Shown one piece after another: positions 11,466 to 22,740 of a stretch of DNA of 64,000 nucleotides (positions are counted from its first letter, which is position 1; each line of letters starts with the position of its first letter). The stretch spans positions 104,158,550 through 104,222,549 of the forward strand of contig OZ010588.1 of the NCBI GenBank assembly GCA_963932145.1, read 5' to 3'. A program made the translations under genes and the position numbers. Under the pieces are notes generated by a model, which searched no databases, was not told where the DNA came from, and worked only from the letters and a program-made list of their open reading frames with translations. The DNA comes from Acanthosepion lycidas (taxonomy: Eukaryota > Mollusca > Cephalopoda > Sepiida > Sepiidae).

Positions 11466-12001
11466 ATAAATTAAATATGACTTATTGGGATATATTAAAT
11501 ATAAATATTTTCCAGCTACTGGTTTTCTAGTAGGGTAAACTATATTTTCTAGTCTTGAAGGGGCAGCCAATCTGCAAGAAAACTATTCTGAATTTAAAAC
11601 TGGGGAAGGCAACATGAAATCACTTTTACCCAAGAAGTCATGGCTATTCCCAATAAATAGAGAAAAAGGAGACTATGAAGAGTAATTATAAGAATTAAAA
11701 AGTGATAGTAAAGGGAGCTAACTCTTTACCATTCCAAGATCGACCTTGAACTTGAAGCCCTTACTAATCCAGGACTCTGATTGGCTAACTACTGTCCAAT
11801 CAGGAACCCTTCTCGGGACCATGCGGTAAATTCAATCCTGAAATCTTCCTCTGTTGCAAAGTAATAGCCTTAGTGACCACACATTTATCGGAGCCCTCTT
11901 TTAATGGAGTCCAGAAGCCACACAAATCCCACTTGTTCCTTGGACAGTCTTCTTGCAGTTAAGTCTGTAAATATAAATTATATTTGCAAGCATTTTAACT
12001 A

Positions 12002-12097
12002 TTAGGTTGGTGCAAAAATAATGACGTAATAATGTCGTTTTTTGACGTTATATGTCAAAAACAACATTATTACATCATTATTTTTGCACCAACCTAA
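12002..12097. mobile_element. palindromic mariner-type MITE, copy 4
   Basis: A 96-bp element with TA duplications, same subtype as copy 3 but more diverged between its arms (several CG-to-TG changes and a 1-nt shift near the centre). Confidence 0.95.
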
Positions 12098-12594
12098 TAT
12101 TTGTGTATACACCCCATTGTACATTAAACCTTTGTATTTAATATCATTGTCAAGTTGCTTCTCTTCTTCAAATGTGTCCATCTTTGTCTTTGACTTTGTG
12201 GAATTTAACTGCACCCCAAGGAACATTTTTATATAATAATTGTCTATGTTCTGAAGAAACATGGTATTTAAAAAATGATGAAAATATTACTTATTTTCTC
12301 TAAGACTTTTTTCCTACCTGTAATGATGGCCTTATCTGTTAACAAAAAAATAGGTGGAATTGACAAAACAACTAATGAAGATAAGACATGGTTATGATAA
12401 GTAAAAGAGTTTTTATTTCCCTATGATTTACAAAGCTTAATTGTTTGCCTCTTCTGGGATATTGTATCGTTGTCATGAGAGACTAAGAGTTCATTTGGTA
12501 TAAAACAAAATATTAGTCAAGATAAATGTGGAATAAATTAACACATATGTGTGTAGTCAAAAGTTAGTCCCTGCTACTGCTGCTGCTGCTGGTT

Positions 12595-12936
12595 TCATTG
12601 CTGGTCAAAGGCATGTCTGTTGATAGAATGCACCTTGGTGAAACTGCTGATAGCCTGGGCAGTTGTGTACTCTTCTGTGTCATGGGGGCCTGTCACTAAT
12701 GCCAGCCTGATCAGATCTGCCCCTGTGAGTGAGATCAGTGTTGTATCCTGTCGGCACTCACCCATTTCTTTTTTTGAAAAAACAACCAGAAGAAATGTCA
12801 CCTTCCAGCCCCAGCAACTATTGTAAAACTGATTCAGGATATAAAAAGGCCTAAAAAAAAAAAAATAAAAAACACCCCATAAATCTAGACCAAGATGCCT
12901 CTGTACCAGCAGCAGTTTTATCATCATCAGCCACAT
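12595..12936 (-). CDS. unrecognised open frame, possible terminal exon
   Basis: A minus-strand frame of 113 codons ends RQDTTLISLTGADLIRLALV, then HDTEEYTTAQAISSFTKVHS and NRHAFDQQ before a stop. Composition from GECRQD onward looks protein-like, and the frame could begin at an acceptor about 12774 (ttttttcaaaaaaag). It is preceded by a non-coding-looking T-rich part. I do not recognise the family. It may be an exon, a pseudogene or chance. Confidence 0.2.
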   Translation of the reverse strand: MWLMMIKLLLVQRHLGLDLWGVFYFFFFRPFYILNQFYNSCWGWKVTFLLVVFSKKEMGECRQDTTLISLTGADLIRLALVTGPHDTEEYTTAQAISSFTKVHSINRHAFDQQ

Positions 12937-13435
12937 CTCCGGCCATCTTCAGCAGGCCTCCAGCTAACAGCAACAATATATGATAAACTATCCTTTTCAT
13001 GACAACACTTTTTCAATGACTACAAAACTGTCCTCAGGACAATACTTGTCAACACTCATATCACCCTCTACATAAACACACAGATATTTTTTGCCTAATG
13101 TACCATAACCTTATTTTTGTCAATGTATTTTCTTTAACAAAAATAAATTTGGCAATATATTTTTTTTTACTCAAGTCTTCATTTTGTTTGTTACTGTCTT
13201 CCGCCATTCAATATTTGTTTTCAGGCCAATATACCACTTGCAACATCAGTGTTTGCTTTATAATTTGTCAGTGGTTCAGAAATAGCCACTGTGACAACTG
13301 TGTGAGCATTTTTTTTGATTAGTCAGAAAAGGTGTTTTATAACCCTGGTGTTTTTGAATGGTATTGGGAGAAATTAATGTCAGTTTTGTCATATGAGCTG
13401 TAGATATCGAAGTGAGTACTTCCAATTGAGTTAAA

Positions 13436-13535
13436 CAAATGGAGTTCTGATATGGTACGACATACTCAAAAACTAAAATTTACGACTTTATTTGTGACGA
13501 AAGACATGACATACCATAGAACTCAAAATGAACGC
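13436..13535. repeat. imperfect inverted repeat
   Basis: atggagttctgatatggta is mirrored by taccatagaactcaaaat about 50 nt downstream. It may be a small MITE core; outer ends are not defined. Confidence 0.5.
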
Positions 13536-14082
13536 AAACGTGTCTTGCCTGCAAAGTGATGACAAAAAGAAATATGGCTGCTAATGAAGTCACAATTTAT
13601 GCACGCCTATCTTGTCCTAAACGAGATGATATTTGCACACATGCAAATTTTGGCCATATTAGAATAGCATAAAAAATGGGGTGCCAGCAGCACGACAGAA
13701 CCAAAGTCATTTGGTGGACAGCATGCAATAGAGCTGGACATACAGATTGACAGACAAGGAGGAAGTTTAAGTAGGCGTGGCTGAGTTAGTGTCTGTTTCA
13801 CAACTGCCCAGTGTAATTACCGAGAAAGGGACCCACGCAATATATTTCCTTGAGGCGACCAAAGAAGAAATAATAGCTGGCCTGCTGGCAAGCACCGCAC
13901 TGCACTTTTTGACCCGCCCCCCGACATCACCATTTTTCCCTACATTATTTCCTACCCTAACAAAGTGTACTTTACAATTTTTCTTCTGACATTTTTATGG
14001 CCATTTAATTTGTTTTGGAATGTGATAGTAACGCAAGAGTTATCAATGTAGAACAGAGGAATTGGTGAACCATATTCAATTT

Positions 14083-14300
14083 TCAACCTAGCCAGTTGCA
14101 TTCAATTTCACACCTTCATGAAAGACATGAATCCATCTCCTGTTCCCCACCAACACCTATGTGTTAAATAGTGGGGTAGATTGGGCCTTGGGTAGCAACC
14201 AGTCTAAGAGAAGGAAAACTCTGAAATCTAAACCATGGAGAAGGTAACAGGAAACCATTCCACTATCTTTCCCAAGAACACATGACTATTAAAAATAATA
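14083..14300 (+). mobile_element. decayed SINE-like copy
   Basis: It carries the gaaagacatgaatcc motif, a tatgtgttaaatagt segment and gggtagcaaccagtctaag, matching the body of the 7894-8230 repeat. Confidence 0.5.
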
Positions 14301-14534
14301 AAAAAAAGATGTGGAGAGCCAATGTCAGGTACATCCTGAAGGGGCATGGTGCTTTAAAAAATGTGTATTAACCTTATATCTATAGTGTTAGAAATGTAAA
14401 TAAATATCCACCTTCATCAGGCATAGTCTCTGGTTTCTGTTTTTTTTCTGTTGCAATTTTTTAAAAAATGCTTCTCACTCATATAGGGCAGAAAGCCACA
14501 AAGATTTTTCACTATCAATCCCTCCATTTTTTAA

Positions 14535-14790
14535 AAAATCATTTCATTCCAAGCAAGGCAATTGAGCCACTAAGATGCAAGGAGTTACTGGGAGTGAAGA
14601 AAACTGAGGAGAAAAGACAATAAATAAGACAGGATTCAAGAAGACAGAAAATGACAATGTTGCATTTACATTTTTGAAGATCAGAATTGACAGGAAAGTA
14701 AAAAGCTTGATGAGAATTCCACAGGCAAGAAGTGCAAGAGAAGAAATTAATGCAACAGAAGTTAACATGGAATTTTAATAGCTCATCAAC
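14535..14790 (-). pseudogene. LINE relic, family 1
   Basis: The minus strand contains ISSLALLACGILIKLFTF-type text in a shifted frame, and DNA blocks attccaagcaaggcaattga and gccactaagatgcaagg shared with the family. It is short and broken. Confidence 0.55.
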
Positions 14791-15039
14791 TCCTAGGCAG
14801 GTACAAAAATATTAATAAATATTATTTGGCAATGTTTAACCTTCATGCTCTCCCCCACCAAAAAAAAAAAAACAGTGTGTCAAAAGGGCGGTTATTCATT
14901 TGACACCACTGTTACTATATATGTTTTTTACTTTAATATTTATTTTCTTTTTTTAAAAGTGATGATTAGAATTTTAATGTGTTTGTCTTGCCTGGTTTTC
15001 GTATGTCGAGAGCTTCTCTTCTCGACTGAGAAAAACACT

Positions 15040-15100
<61 letters not shown>

Positions 15101-15117
15101 TGTGTATGTGTGTGTGC
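15040..15117. repeat. (GT)n microsatellite
   Basis: A near-perfect GT run of about 30 units, slightly interrupted at the right end. Overlapping open frames here are artefacts of the repeat. Confidence 0.95.
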
Positions 15118-15699
15118 AAATAGGCAGTGCCACCTACTCTAAGTACAAGGTCTTCTCTCAACAGCCCAATGTGGAAGGGGACACAACTCCTGGTGCTTAT
15201 AGCACCACATACTACCAACTCAGAGTCTTTAATTGAGCTGACTCGATTCTCTGTCACAAACCTGAACATATGAAAGTGAATTTATACATTCTTTTATTCT
15301 TGAGAACTGACTACAAAGATATTAAATATTATTTACTTATTAGATTGAATGAAAAAATTGTTTTCATAGTTATTTATAAAATGGTAAATAATAAATATTG
15401 CATTGTATTGCATTGTAGTTTGTTTACATATTTTGACAATTTTGTAATTTTTTATAAATTTTTGAATAAAGATTTCTTTTCATATTTATTTCATTATAAA
15501 ATGGTAAATAAATCTTTATAAAAGCTAAATAAGAAATATCATTATTATTTAGTTCCCATTTTTATAATCTTGTAAATAAACATTGCTGAGGCAGACAAAA
15601 ATTGTATACAGTAATAAATGAATCAAAGGAATAATTGTCCTTTTGTAGGTACGACAATTAAACATTGCCAATAATTTTTTATCTAAGGATAGAAACATC

Positions 15700-15790
15700 T
15701 TTGACATTTCCCTTCATTGTTGTTTCTTGATAAGATTGATTTTAACTTTACATTCATTCCTTTTTCAAATTGTATTTCTCTTCCTATACT
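15700..15790. repeat. interspersed repeat block, copy 1 of 3
   Basis: ccttcattgttgtttcttga, then ttgtatttctcttcctatac; the same block recurs at 17450-17575 and 17990-18115, where it continues into a ccagacatgtttgtt end. Confidence 0.6.
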
Positions 15791-16205
15791 GCGTCCTGGG
15801 TAAGATGATAAACTATATACAACAGCATGGCCTATGGTCAGGAGGTTTTAAGGAGCATGGAACCACCTCTTAATTGCTGGTGTTCCCAGGTCCACCCTGA
15901 CCCATAGTGTTAGCACCTGTTAGGGTCCCAGCTATGGGCAAATAGTTAACCCCCAAACTGGCGTCAAAACACTATGAAAGTGTAAAAATAGGTATTAATA
16001 CCAATAATACATTTTTGGAAAAAATTGTCACCAGCAATAGATTTTTGAAAAAATACTAGCAATACATTTTTGAAGGAAAAAATTATTATCAGCAATACAT
16101 TTTTGATAAAAAAAATTACCAACAATACATTTTGAAAAACATATTACCAGCAATAAAAATCTTGTCGGCATTAAGTAACTCATTGAGGTTGATATACTTT
16201 AAAAC
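15790..16205 (-). mobile_element. R1 repeat, copy b
   Basis: Same modules inverted: gaaccacctcttaattgctg, acctgttagggtcccagcta, tcaaaacactatgaaagtgt, several accagcaatacattttt units, and the end module with cattgaggttgatat. Confidence 0.8.
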
Positions 16206-16354
16206 AAAACAAAAATAAACCAATCTTCCTATACTAGATGCATATGAAAAATAATAATAATTATGACTAAAAATGAAACACAACAACCCGGACATATTAA
16301 TGGATGATAAACTAGAAATAGAAGTGTTAATCATTGATCCATTGTGTTGTTTTG

Positions 16355-17330
16355 ATCAGGGCTGATGCTAGGGTTTTGCTTCCCCACAAAAAAAAAAACA
16401 CTGATATCGGGCCCTCCTCTCTACTACATGTCTATTTCAAAGTTTTCCAACTTGAGGGTCACAAACACTTGAAAGAAAAGTTTTGTGGGGAAAGGTAGCA
16501 CTTTTTTTAAATTACCAAAAATCAGGGAATTATCCAATTTAAATGTAATTTCAGTACATATTTATTATTTAGTTTTATAATGAATAGTTTTTTATTTAAA
16601 AAATCTGAGAAAATGTTATTCTTTTTGTAATAACCAACAATATTTTTACGACAAAATTTTACTTGAAAAAATATTTATGTTACAAAGTTTTTATATTTCC
16701 ATAAAGATTAATCACCAACCCAATCTCTGCTGAAAAAAAAACTTTTACAAAGATTCTAACACAACACAAATGGAATTGTTTTAAAAATTTGTTTTAAAAA
16801 CAGTATTTCAGTTTTCAGGAAAATTTTTCATGTTTTCTTGGTTTTACCTTTCCAGAAATGTAAAAAATAGGGACTAGAAATTTTATTTTGATTACTAGTT
16901 ATGGACTTCTGGTTAGTATTATTATTAGTAAAAAAAAAAAAAAATCAGGAATCCTCCTTAGTGGAGGATCTTAGAATAAAAAATGATTTTACAGAGATAT
17001 ATTACTCAATTGATTTAAAAGAACTTTTCAGAAAAAAAATTACCCCCCCCCACACACACACACATACACACACACGCACACACACATACACACCGATAGG
17101 CATGGGGCTCCACACAGTTGAGAGGTTTGGAGTAGTAAGCACTGGCCCTGTTGATTATTATAGTTGATGATTGACAATATAACTTAGGTAGCAAAAAAGT
17201 CAAAAGTACAAAAAGCCAAAAAAACGCTGCTGAAACTAGCACTTTTGGGGCTCCAATCTCAGCCATGCTGATACATGAAGTATTTTATTAGTTGATGACT
17301 GACAATGTAATGTCAGTTCAAGAATAATTT
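16355..17330. repeat. interspersed repeat related to 22140-22740
   Basis: It begins around tgatgctagggttttgc and cgggccctcctctctactac, and ends at ggggctccacacagttgaga and tagtaagcactggccc. The repeat at 22140-22740 has the same end blocks (cggggcccttcactctacta, atatgcactggcccagg). The interior is AT-rich and non-coding. Confidence 0.55.
17049..17093. repeat. (CA)n microsatellite
   Basis: CA units with TA and CG interruptions, preceded by a C-run. Confidence 0.95.
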
Positions 17331-17449
17331 AAAAAATGGCGGATGGCCATAAAACAGTGCCAAAAAAAATGGCAGAGGTCACAAGATTAAATTCTGGACA
17401 TGTATGAAAAATATCAATAATATTTTTTTATTTAATGGCAGAAATTCAT

Positions 17450-18115
17450 TTGTCCTTTTCCTTCATTGTTATTTCTCAATGAGATTCATTTTAGTTTCAC
17501 ACTTTGTTATTTCGTTTTCAATTTTTATTTCTCTTCCTACACCAGACATGTTTGTTTGAATAACAAGTTAAAACTTCATGAATATACAGGTAATAATAAG
17601 CTATTTAAAAATAATATACCTTTTTTTATTAAATCGGTCAACTTGTGAAGGATGCTTGAATAGTCATAAAGGCAATGATATTTGTTTGGAAATTGTTTAG
17701 TTTTTGTCATAAGTGACCTCAAGCACACACACACACACATATATAGAAAAGAATGAAGATTTTCCATGATCTATGCATATTATTTGGAATGCACATTTTG
17801 AGTCAGAAAATGTTGGTAGTGGAGGAATGACATTTTGATTTATGGTAAGGAGGGTACATTTGGCAAAAAAGATTGAGAACCACTGTTTTAGACCATTGAC
17901 CCCACTCACTTCATGGAATCCTTGGTTTCTCATTGACCCCCAAAATGAATATCAACAATAATAATAATCATTTTTCAAGTTGAAATTCCTTTGCCCTTTT
18001 CTTTCATTGTTATTTCTTGATAAGTTTCATTTTAGCTTGATGTTTTTTATTTCTTTTTCAATTTCTATTTCTCTTCCTATACCAGACATGTTTGTTCAAG
18101 TAATAAGAGTAATGA
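17450..18115. repeat. two direct copies of the ttccttcattgttatttct block
   Basis: Copies at about 17450-17575 and 17990-18115 share ttcattgttatttct, atttctcttcctacaccaga and catgtttgtt in the same orientation, about 540 bp apart. No gene lies between them. Confidence 0.6.
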
Positions 18116-18359
18116 AAAGAAAATTTCATAAATAAAATAGGTATTAATAAACGTGCACAAAATCATGCATGTCTGTACTCTTCTTAGACTGTGACGAATA
18201 ATTATCTTAACTATAAAGTGTCATGTGACAACCCCACAATTAGATGTTACTTCCCAGTAGTTGGTTGGTTGATTGGTTTAATTTATTTCCTTTAGATTAT
18301 CAACACTATGCAGGTTATTTAAAGCCAAAAAATATTTTTAGATTATAAGAATATTCTAT

Positions 18360-18640
18360 TTTAGATAATGGTTTAGTGATACAAGACCTACTAATTAACC
18401 CATAACTGAGGGAAGAAGAAGTGGATTCATACCTTTCCCAAAGGTAGTTGCACATAAGTAGATGTAACGAACCCAACAGGAATTTGAACTTGGCTCTCTG
18501 ATTAATTCTGAGCCATTATCTATTACACCAGTCACCCATCCAAGCTTACAGCACCTGGTATTCCAAAGTGGTCACCCATCTAAGTACTGATCAAATTCAA
18601 TGTTGCTTAACTTCAGTGATCATACAGGAACTGGTAGGTA
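18360..18640 (-). mobile_element. 5S rRNA-headed SINE (5S-tRNA hybrid)
   Basis: Read on the minus strand, 18640-18548 resembles the 3' two-thirds of 5S rRNA: atcactgaagttaagcaac, then agtacttagatgggtgacc and ggaataccaggtgctgtaag. It continues through ggatgggtgactggtgtaat into the tRNA-like body shared with 7894-8230 (gataatggctcag, gagccaagttcaaattcc, gggaaaggtatgaatcc). The 5S part includes the region of the internal pol III promoter. This is a SINE, not a functional 5S gene. Confidence 0.8.
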
Positions 18641-18789
18641 ATGAAAATAGATGTTTTTCCTTATTTTTTGCAGTTTGAGAAATACTGGCTCAAAATGGCT
18701 ATCTCTGATGAAAAACTTTAATATTCATTTTTCATTTCTTTGTCAGCATTTTTCTTTGCTTATTATTCTCGGTGTGTGATAATGTACAG

Positions 18790-19630
18790 CACAATGTGAA
18801 CAACTTATTTCTTAGCAAGATGAACAGCCAAAGAGGTGAACTACAGATTTAACTATCTAGGGAGTGTTATCGCAGACAACAGAAAATATGACACTGAAAT
18901 CTGAAGGTACACTGGCATAATGAAAGATGCCTTTGAAAACCTAAGAAAAAGTATTAAAAAACAGGAAAATTTTGTTAGATACAAAGAACTGCGATGTCAT
19001 ATCAATTCTTTTATATGGCAGTGAATGCTGGATAACTTTTTTCACAGATGAAGAGGAAACTTGAAGCAACAGAGATGTAGTTCTGCTGGGAAAACCATGA
19101 AGTTTTTATGAAAATGGAAACAAAAATGACACATACTTAGAATCAGAAAGAGACAGTTAAAATTTCTAGGATACATAATGAGGAAAGTGGGCTTGGAAAA
19201 TTTGACACTCATAGGACATATTGAAGGCAAGGGGAGCAAAGGGAAACAATGAACTCACATGTACATTTAGGGACAAAATCCCTTTCCCAAGCTGGAACAC
19301 ATAATGAGGAAAGAAGGTTTGACACTCACAAGACATACTGAAGGCAAGAGGGGTAGAGGCAAACAATAAATTTGCATGTACATTTAGGGACAAAATCCCT
19401 TTCCCAAGCTGGGACACATAGTGAAGAAAGAAGGTTTGGAGAGTTTAACACTCATCAGACATACTGAAGGCAAGAGTTATAGAGGAAAACAGTGAGTAAC
19501 TTAACTTATGGGCTTGTGTAAATGGTTGACAGAACAGGGAGTGGGTAAGATAATAAGGGGACAAGCATTACTCAGAGCTATAGAGGATAAGAAGTTGTGG
19601 AGAGCCATGAAAGATTAAGAAAGAAACTCA
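18790..19630 (+). pseudogene. LINE RT relic with internal tandem triplication
   Basis: Frames read NYRFNYLGSVIADNRKYDTE, FENLRKSIKKQ, LRIRKRQLKFLGYIMRKVGL, and ENLTLIGHIEGKGS, then KLWRAMKD at the end. This is the C-terminal part of an endonuclease/RT-type LINE. The block starting at the RKRQLKFLG...MRK segment occurs three times in tandem, with units beginning at 19174, 19300 and 19417 (about 126 and 117 bp). Stops and frameshifts break it throughout. Confidence 0.8.
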
Positions 19631-19674
19631 ACTTTTCTGTTACTAATCTTTATGGTCTTAAATGTTGCAGTCTT

Positions 19675-19976
19675 AAATGTTACCTCATCATTTCGCTCCA
19701 AGCAAGGTAATAAAGCCACTCAGATACAAGGTGTTACTGAGTGTGAGAGAATATGAGAAAAATAAAAACATTATTCAGCAAAGAGAACAATAAAAGAACA
19801 GGAATTAGGAGGACAGAAGATAATGATTGACATTGCATTTAAATGTTTGAAGTTGACTGGAAAGCAAGACGTTGGAAGAGAGTCCCATAAGTAAGAAGTG
19901 AGAGAAAAGAAACTGTTAGCATAGAACTTACAGTTACAACTGTAAAATAATGATACCTTGCTACCAATTGAGTACC
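19675..19976 (-). pseudogene. LINE relic, family 1, truncated by a TIR element
   Basis: The minus strand reads YSCNCKFYANSFFSLTSYLW, then DSLPTSCFPVNFKHLNAMSI, the family C-terminus. Homology stops where the TIR element at 19977 begins. Confidence 0.65.
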
Positions 19977-21072
19977 TGTATATACTCACAGATAGGTTGC
20001 ACTTTTTTACCAAAAATTTCATAAAATATTAGGTGTGTGACCTGTGCACTTGATATAAATGTAAAACAACACTACTATGTTATCATGATTTCTGAGAAAT
20101 TGGAAATGATACCCATAAGCACTAAAGCTGTGGATTCAGTTCTGAATGAATTTTAAAACTGTAACTTGATATATAAATAAACACTTTTTTCTAAATGTAC
20201 CATAACATTTTCTTCTGTAGTTATTTCTTTTTTTTGTCAAGTTGACTCAATATAAAAATAATATGTAGTAAATATAAAAATACCAGTACAACAGTTACTT
20301 CCTTTTGTTTACATGATGATTGACAAAATGTATTTTAACTGCAAAAGTGTATTAATAATTATAAGTTTTGAAATAAAGTTAGAAATAAAGGTAGATATCT
20401 GATAATTCTTGTTTAAAAAGGGCTGTGTAACTCACTAGATTATAGTGCAACCTATCTGCGAGTCAATAGTGTTATAAAATAAAATAAGACATATCTCGGC
20501 TGATTTGCAGGCAAATAAACTAACATACTTAAGAGCGAGAGTCAGATGTGAACGGGACAAGACCCCGTCACAAAATGACCATTATCGTCATTTACGCATA
20601 AGTCCGACGCACGAGTTCCGGTCGAAAAATAAAATATTTTAAAGTGTTTCTATTTTTCGACCAATAAAAATGCTTCCCTCCTAATTTTACTCGCGTCGTT
20701 TTACGAGCCTGTTAAGCCATAAAAAACGCCATAAAAGGGGTCACACAAGGAAGTACAACAGCAGTCAACAGGAGGCCAGGGAAGAAACCTGTCATGGTCA
20801 GGCTGAGCGGTCAGTAGCAATCAGCAGGAGGAGCGCCACGCCAACCAGTGAGAACTACTATGAGAGATCAACCCAGATCGGAAGCCGATGAACTATACCA
20901 CAAGATAGCTGTCCCAAACCCACATGTACCTGTTGAAATAAATCACATAAATCTATTTCTGCTGTTGTCGTATTTCTTTCTTGCAACCATATGCTTGTCT
21001 ATAACAATAGTAAATCATCAATTATTAAACCATAAAGTAGGGGTGCGACCTATACGTGAATATATACGGTAG
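19977..21072. mobile_element. TIR element related to 11035-11465, with nested LTR-like insert
   Basis: The left end gtatatactcacagatagg and following ttgcac are mirrored by gtgcgacctatacgtgaat at 21041 and beyond. A second right-end-like block (gtgcaacctatctgcgagtc) lies at 20447. Between the two, 20469-20990 is compositionally distinct. Confidence 0.5.
20469..20990 (+). mobile_element. candidate solo LTR
   Basis: The segment starts tgttataaaat, is richer in CpG than its flanks, has a TATA-like cataaaagggg at 20730 and a poly(A) signal in gaaataaatcacataaat near the end, and closes around tttcttgca. The paired LTR, primer-binding site and coding region are absent. The short ORF inside it is not supported. 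Confidence 0.4.
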
Positions 21073-21144
21073 TATGTTTAAATTCATAAAGTCTAGAAGA
21101 AAGCTCATCAGAACAATTACCATGAAAATATTTATAGAAAGTGT

Positions 21145-21575
21145 TACGAGGATGCATTTCTATAATAAGGGATTCCACTGAGTTCTACTTGTTATTACAA
21201 AAAGGTTTTCATTCATGAAGTAGTTGTAAAATAGAGAAATTAGAAATAGAATGTTTGGAAGATTCTAGATCATTCTAGTATATGCGAGAAAAATCTAGAT
21301 GATTCGAGAAACATCTAGAAATATGCAAATTAGGTGTTAGCCCCTATAAAAATGGGATTTTGGAAAAGGGTTGTCAGTTGATGAGTGGGAATTTCTGCTG
21401 TTATCAACTCTGGCTTTTGATTCAAGGACTATTATATCCAGCCGAAAGTATCTCTATAAAAAGTTGCCGACCAACCAAAACCCAAAAGAGAATTTCATGG
21501 AACAAATTTGGTAAATAGAATTTTGACTAATTTTCATTGACCAAACTAAAATTTAATATTTATTTACACACCTTT
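21145..21575 (+). promoter_or_regulatory. LTR-like segment with heat-shock-element array and TATA box
   Basis: Between 21258 and 21320 alternating GAA/TTC pentamers occur in correct 5-bp phase: GAAgaTTCtaGATcaTTC, then GAA, ATC, GAT, TTC, GAA, ATC, GAA from 21288. TATAAAAAT follows at 21345. The outer sequence (tgttacgagg on the left, tttacaca on the right) looks LTR-like. No heat-shock gene follows. That heat-shock factor binds it is inferred. Confidence 0.5.
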
Positions 21576-21839
21576 GTGGATTTCCAAATATAACACGTAG
21601 ATTACTTCGCTAGCCCTAAAGTGATAAAGATATTTGACTCCCTTTCCTTCTCCCTCGTAACACTTCGTCAGTAACTCTGTTGTTTTCTGTTTTGTAGGCC
21701 ACAATTGTTTATCCTGTATATATTTTATGTTGTGTTTGAGTAAATTAAATATTTGTTCGTGATTTAGCTCTGTGTTGTGGTAAATCATTTTTTTTTTCCT
21801 TTGTTACAATTATCAACACGTAGCAAAAGGTACAAAGAA

Positions 21840-22085
21840 ACTATGTTATGGCAAAGGGAAAAGTGAATTAAGCTGAAATATTAGATCAGGACCAATAATA
21901 TTGCATATTCTCCTTTGTATTTTATCAAGAATCTCTAAATACATAGCAGAAGCACCAGACCAGATGTGGCAGCAATATTCAATGCATGGACAAATGGTAG
22001 ACTTATAAATGTGTAAGATAGATTCTGTCAAGAAAAATTGTCTCAAACAACATAATGAATCGACCTTCCTAGTAACTAAGTATTA
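21840..22085 (-). pseudogene. LINE relic, family 1, RT thumb region
   Basis: The minus strand reads FFLTESILHIYKSTICPCIE, then YCCHIWSGASAMYLEILDKI and QRRICNIIGPDL, a conserved segment of CR1/Jockey-like reverse transcriptases. Confidence 0.75.
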
Positions 22086-22139
22086 CAAGAAAGATTCATA
22101 TTGGATTATGTGTTGGATTTGTGGTAGGGTATAGAACTT

Positions 22140-22740
22140 GTGCAAGGGTTTCAAGGCCCCCCCCTCACCAATCTATGATACGGGGCCCTTCACTCTACTA
22201 CATCTCAATTTTCATCAAGTAGTATTTATATAAAATACAAATTTTATTGTAACCTAATTATGTACAATAATGTGAAATATGCAGTATAGCTGAACAATTC
22301 AACTAGAAAGACTGAAAATAAATACAATGTATCTGGATACAAATTACAGACATGTCATAATAGATCATTCCATCTTAAGTAAATCAACAATGTTTTATGG
22401 CAATTTTTAACATCAATTTGGGATTTTTCTTTTTATAAAGTTAAATAATTTTAACACATTCAACATTATGAATAAAAAATAGTGAATTTTATTTTTGAGA
22501 CTAAGCATGAATAAAACAAATTCATGGATTTGGACAAAAAAAAAGAAATCCCAGAATGATGTCAAAATCCATAAAACATTTTCATCCTTTAATAATCAGT
22601 TGTGCTTAGTTTAATTTGCAATATTTATAAGTAGAAAAAAAGCAAATGTTGATTAGATGGTGAGGGTTACAAAGCACTGCCCGGGGCTTCCAATCAGTTG
22701 TAGGGTTCGGGATAATATGCACTGGCCCAGGAAGGGAATA
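22140..22740. repeat. interspersed repeat, second copy
   Basis: It has the same start and end blocks as 16355-17330 in the same orientation. No ORF is supported. Confidence 0.55.

Noticed and set aside
14940..15269. Open frames through the GT microsatellite
   Set aside because: They encode only VC or TH dipeptide repeats from (GT)n, with no conserved flanks.
18548..18640. A functional 5S rRNA gene
   Set aside because: It is 5'-truncated and has many substitutions, and its 3' end runs directly into a SINE body in place of a T-run terminator.
20848..21072. A 74-codon + strand frame as a gene
   Set aside because: It lies across a candidate LTR end and a TIR element, with no domain and low-complexity composition.
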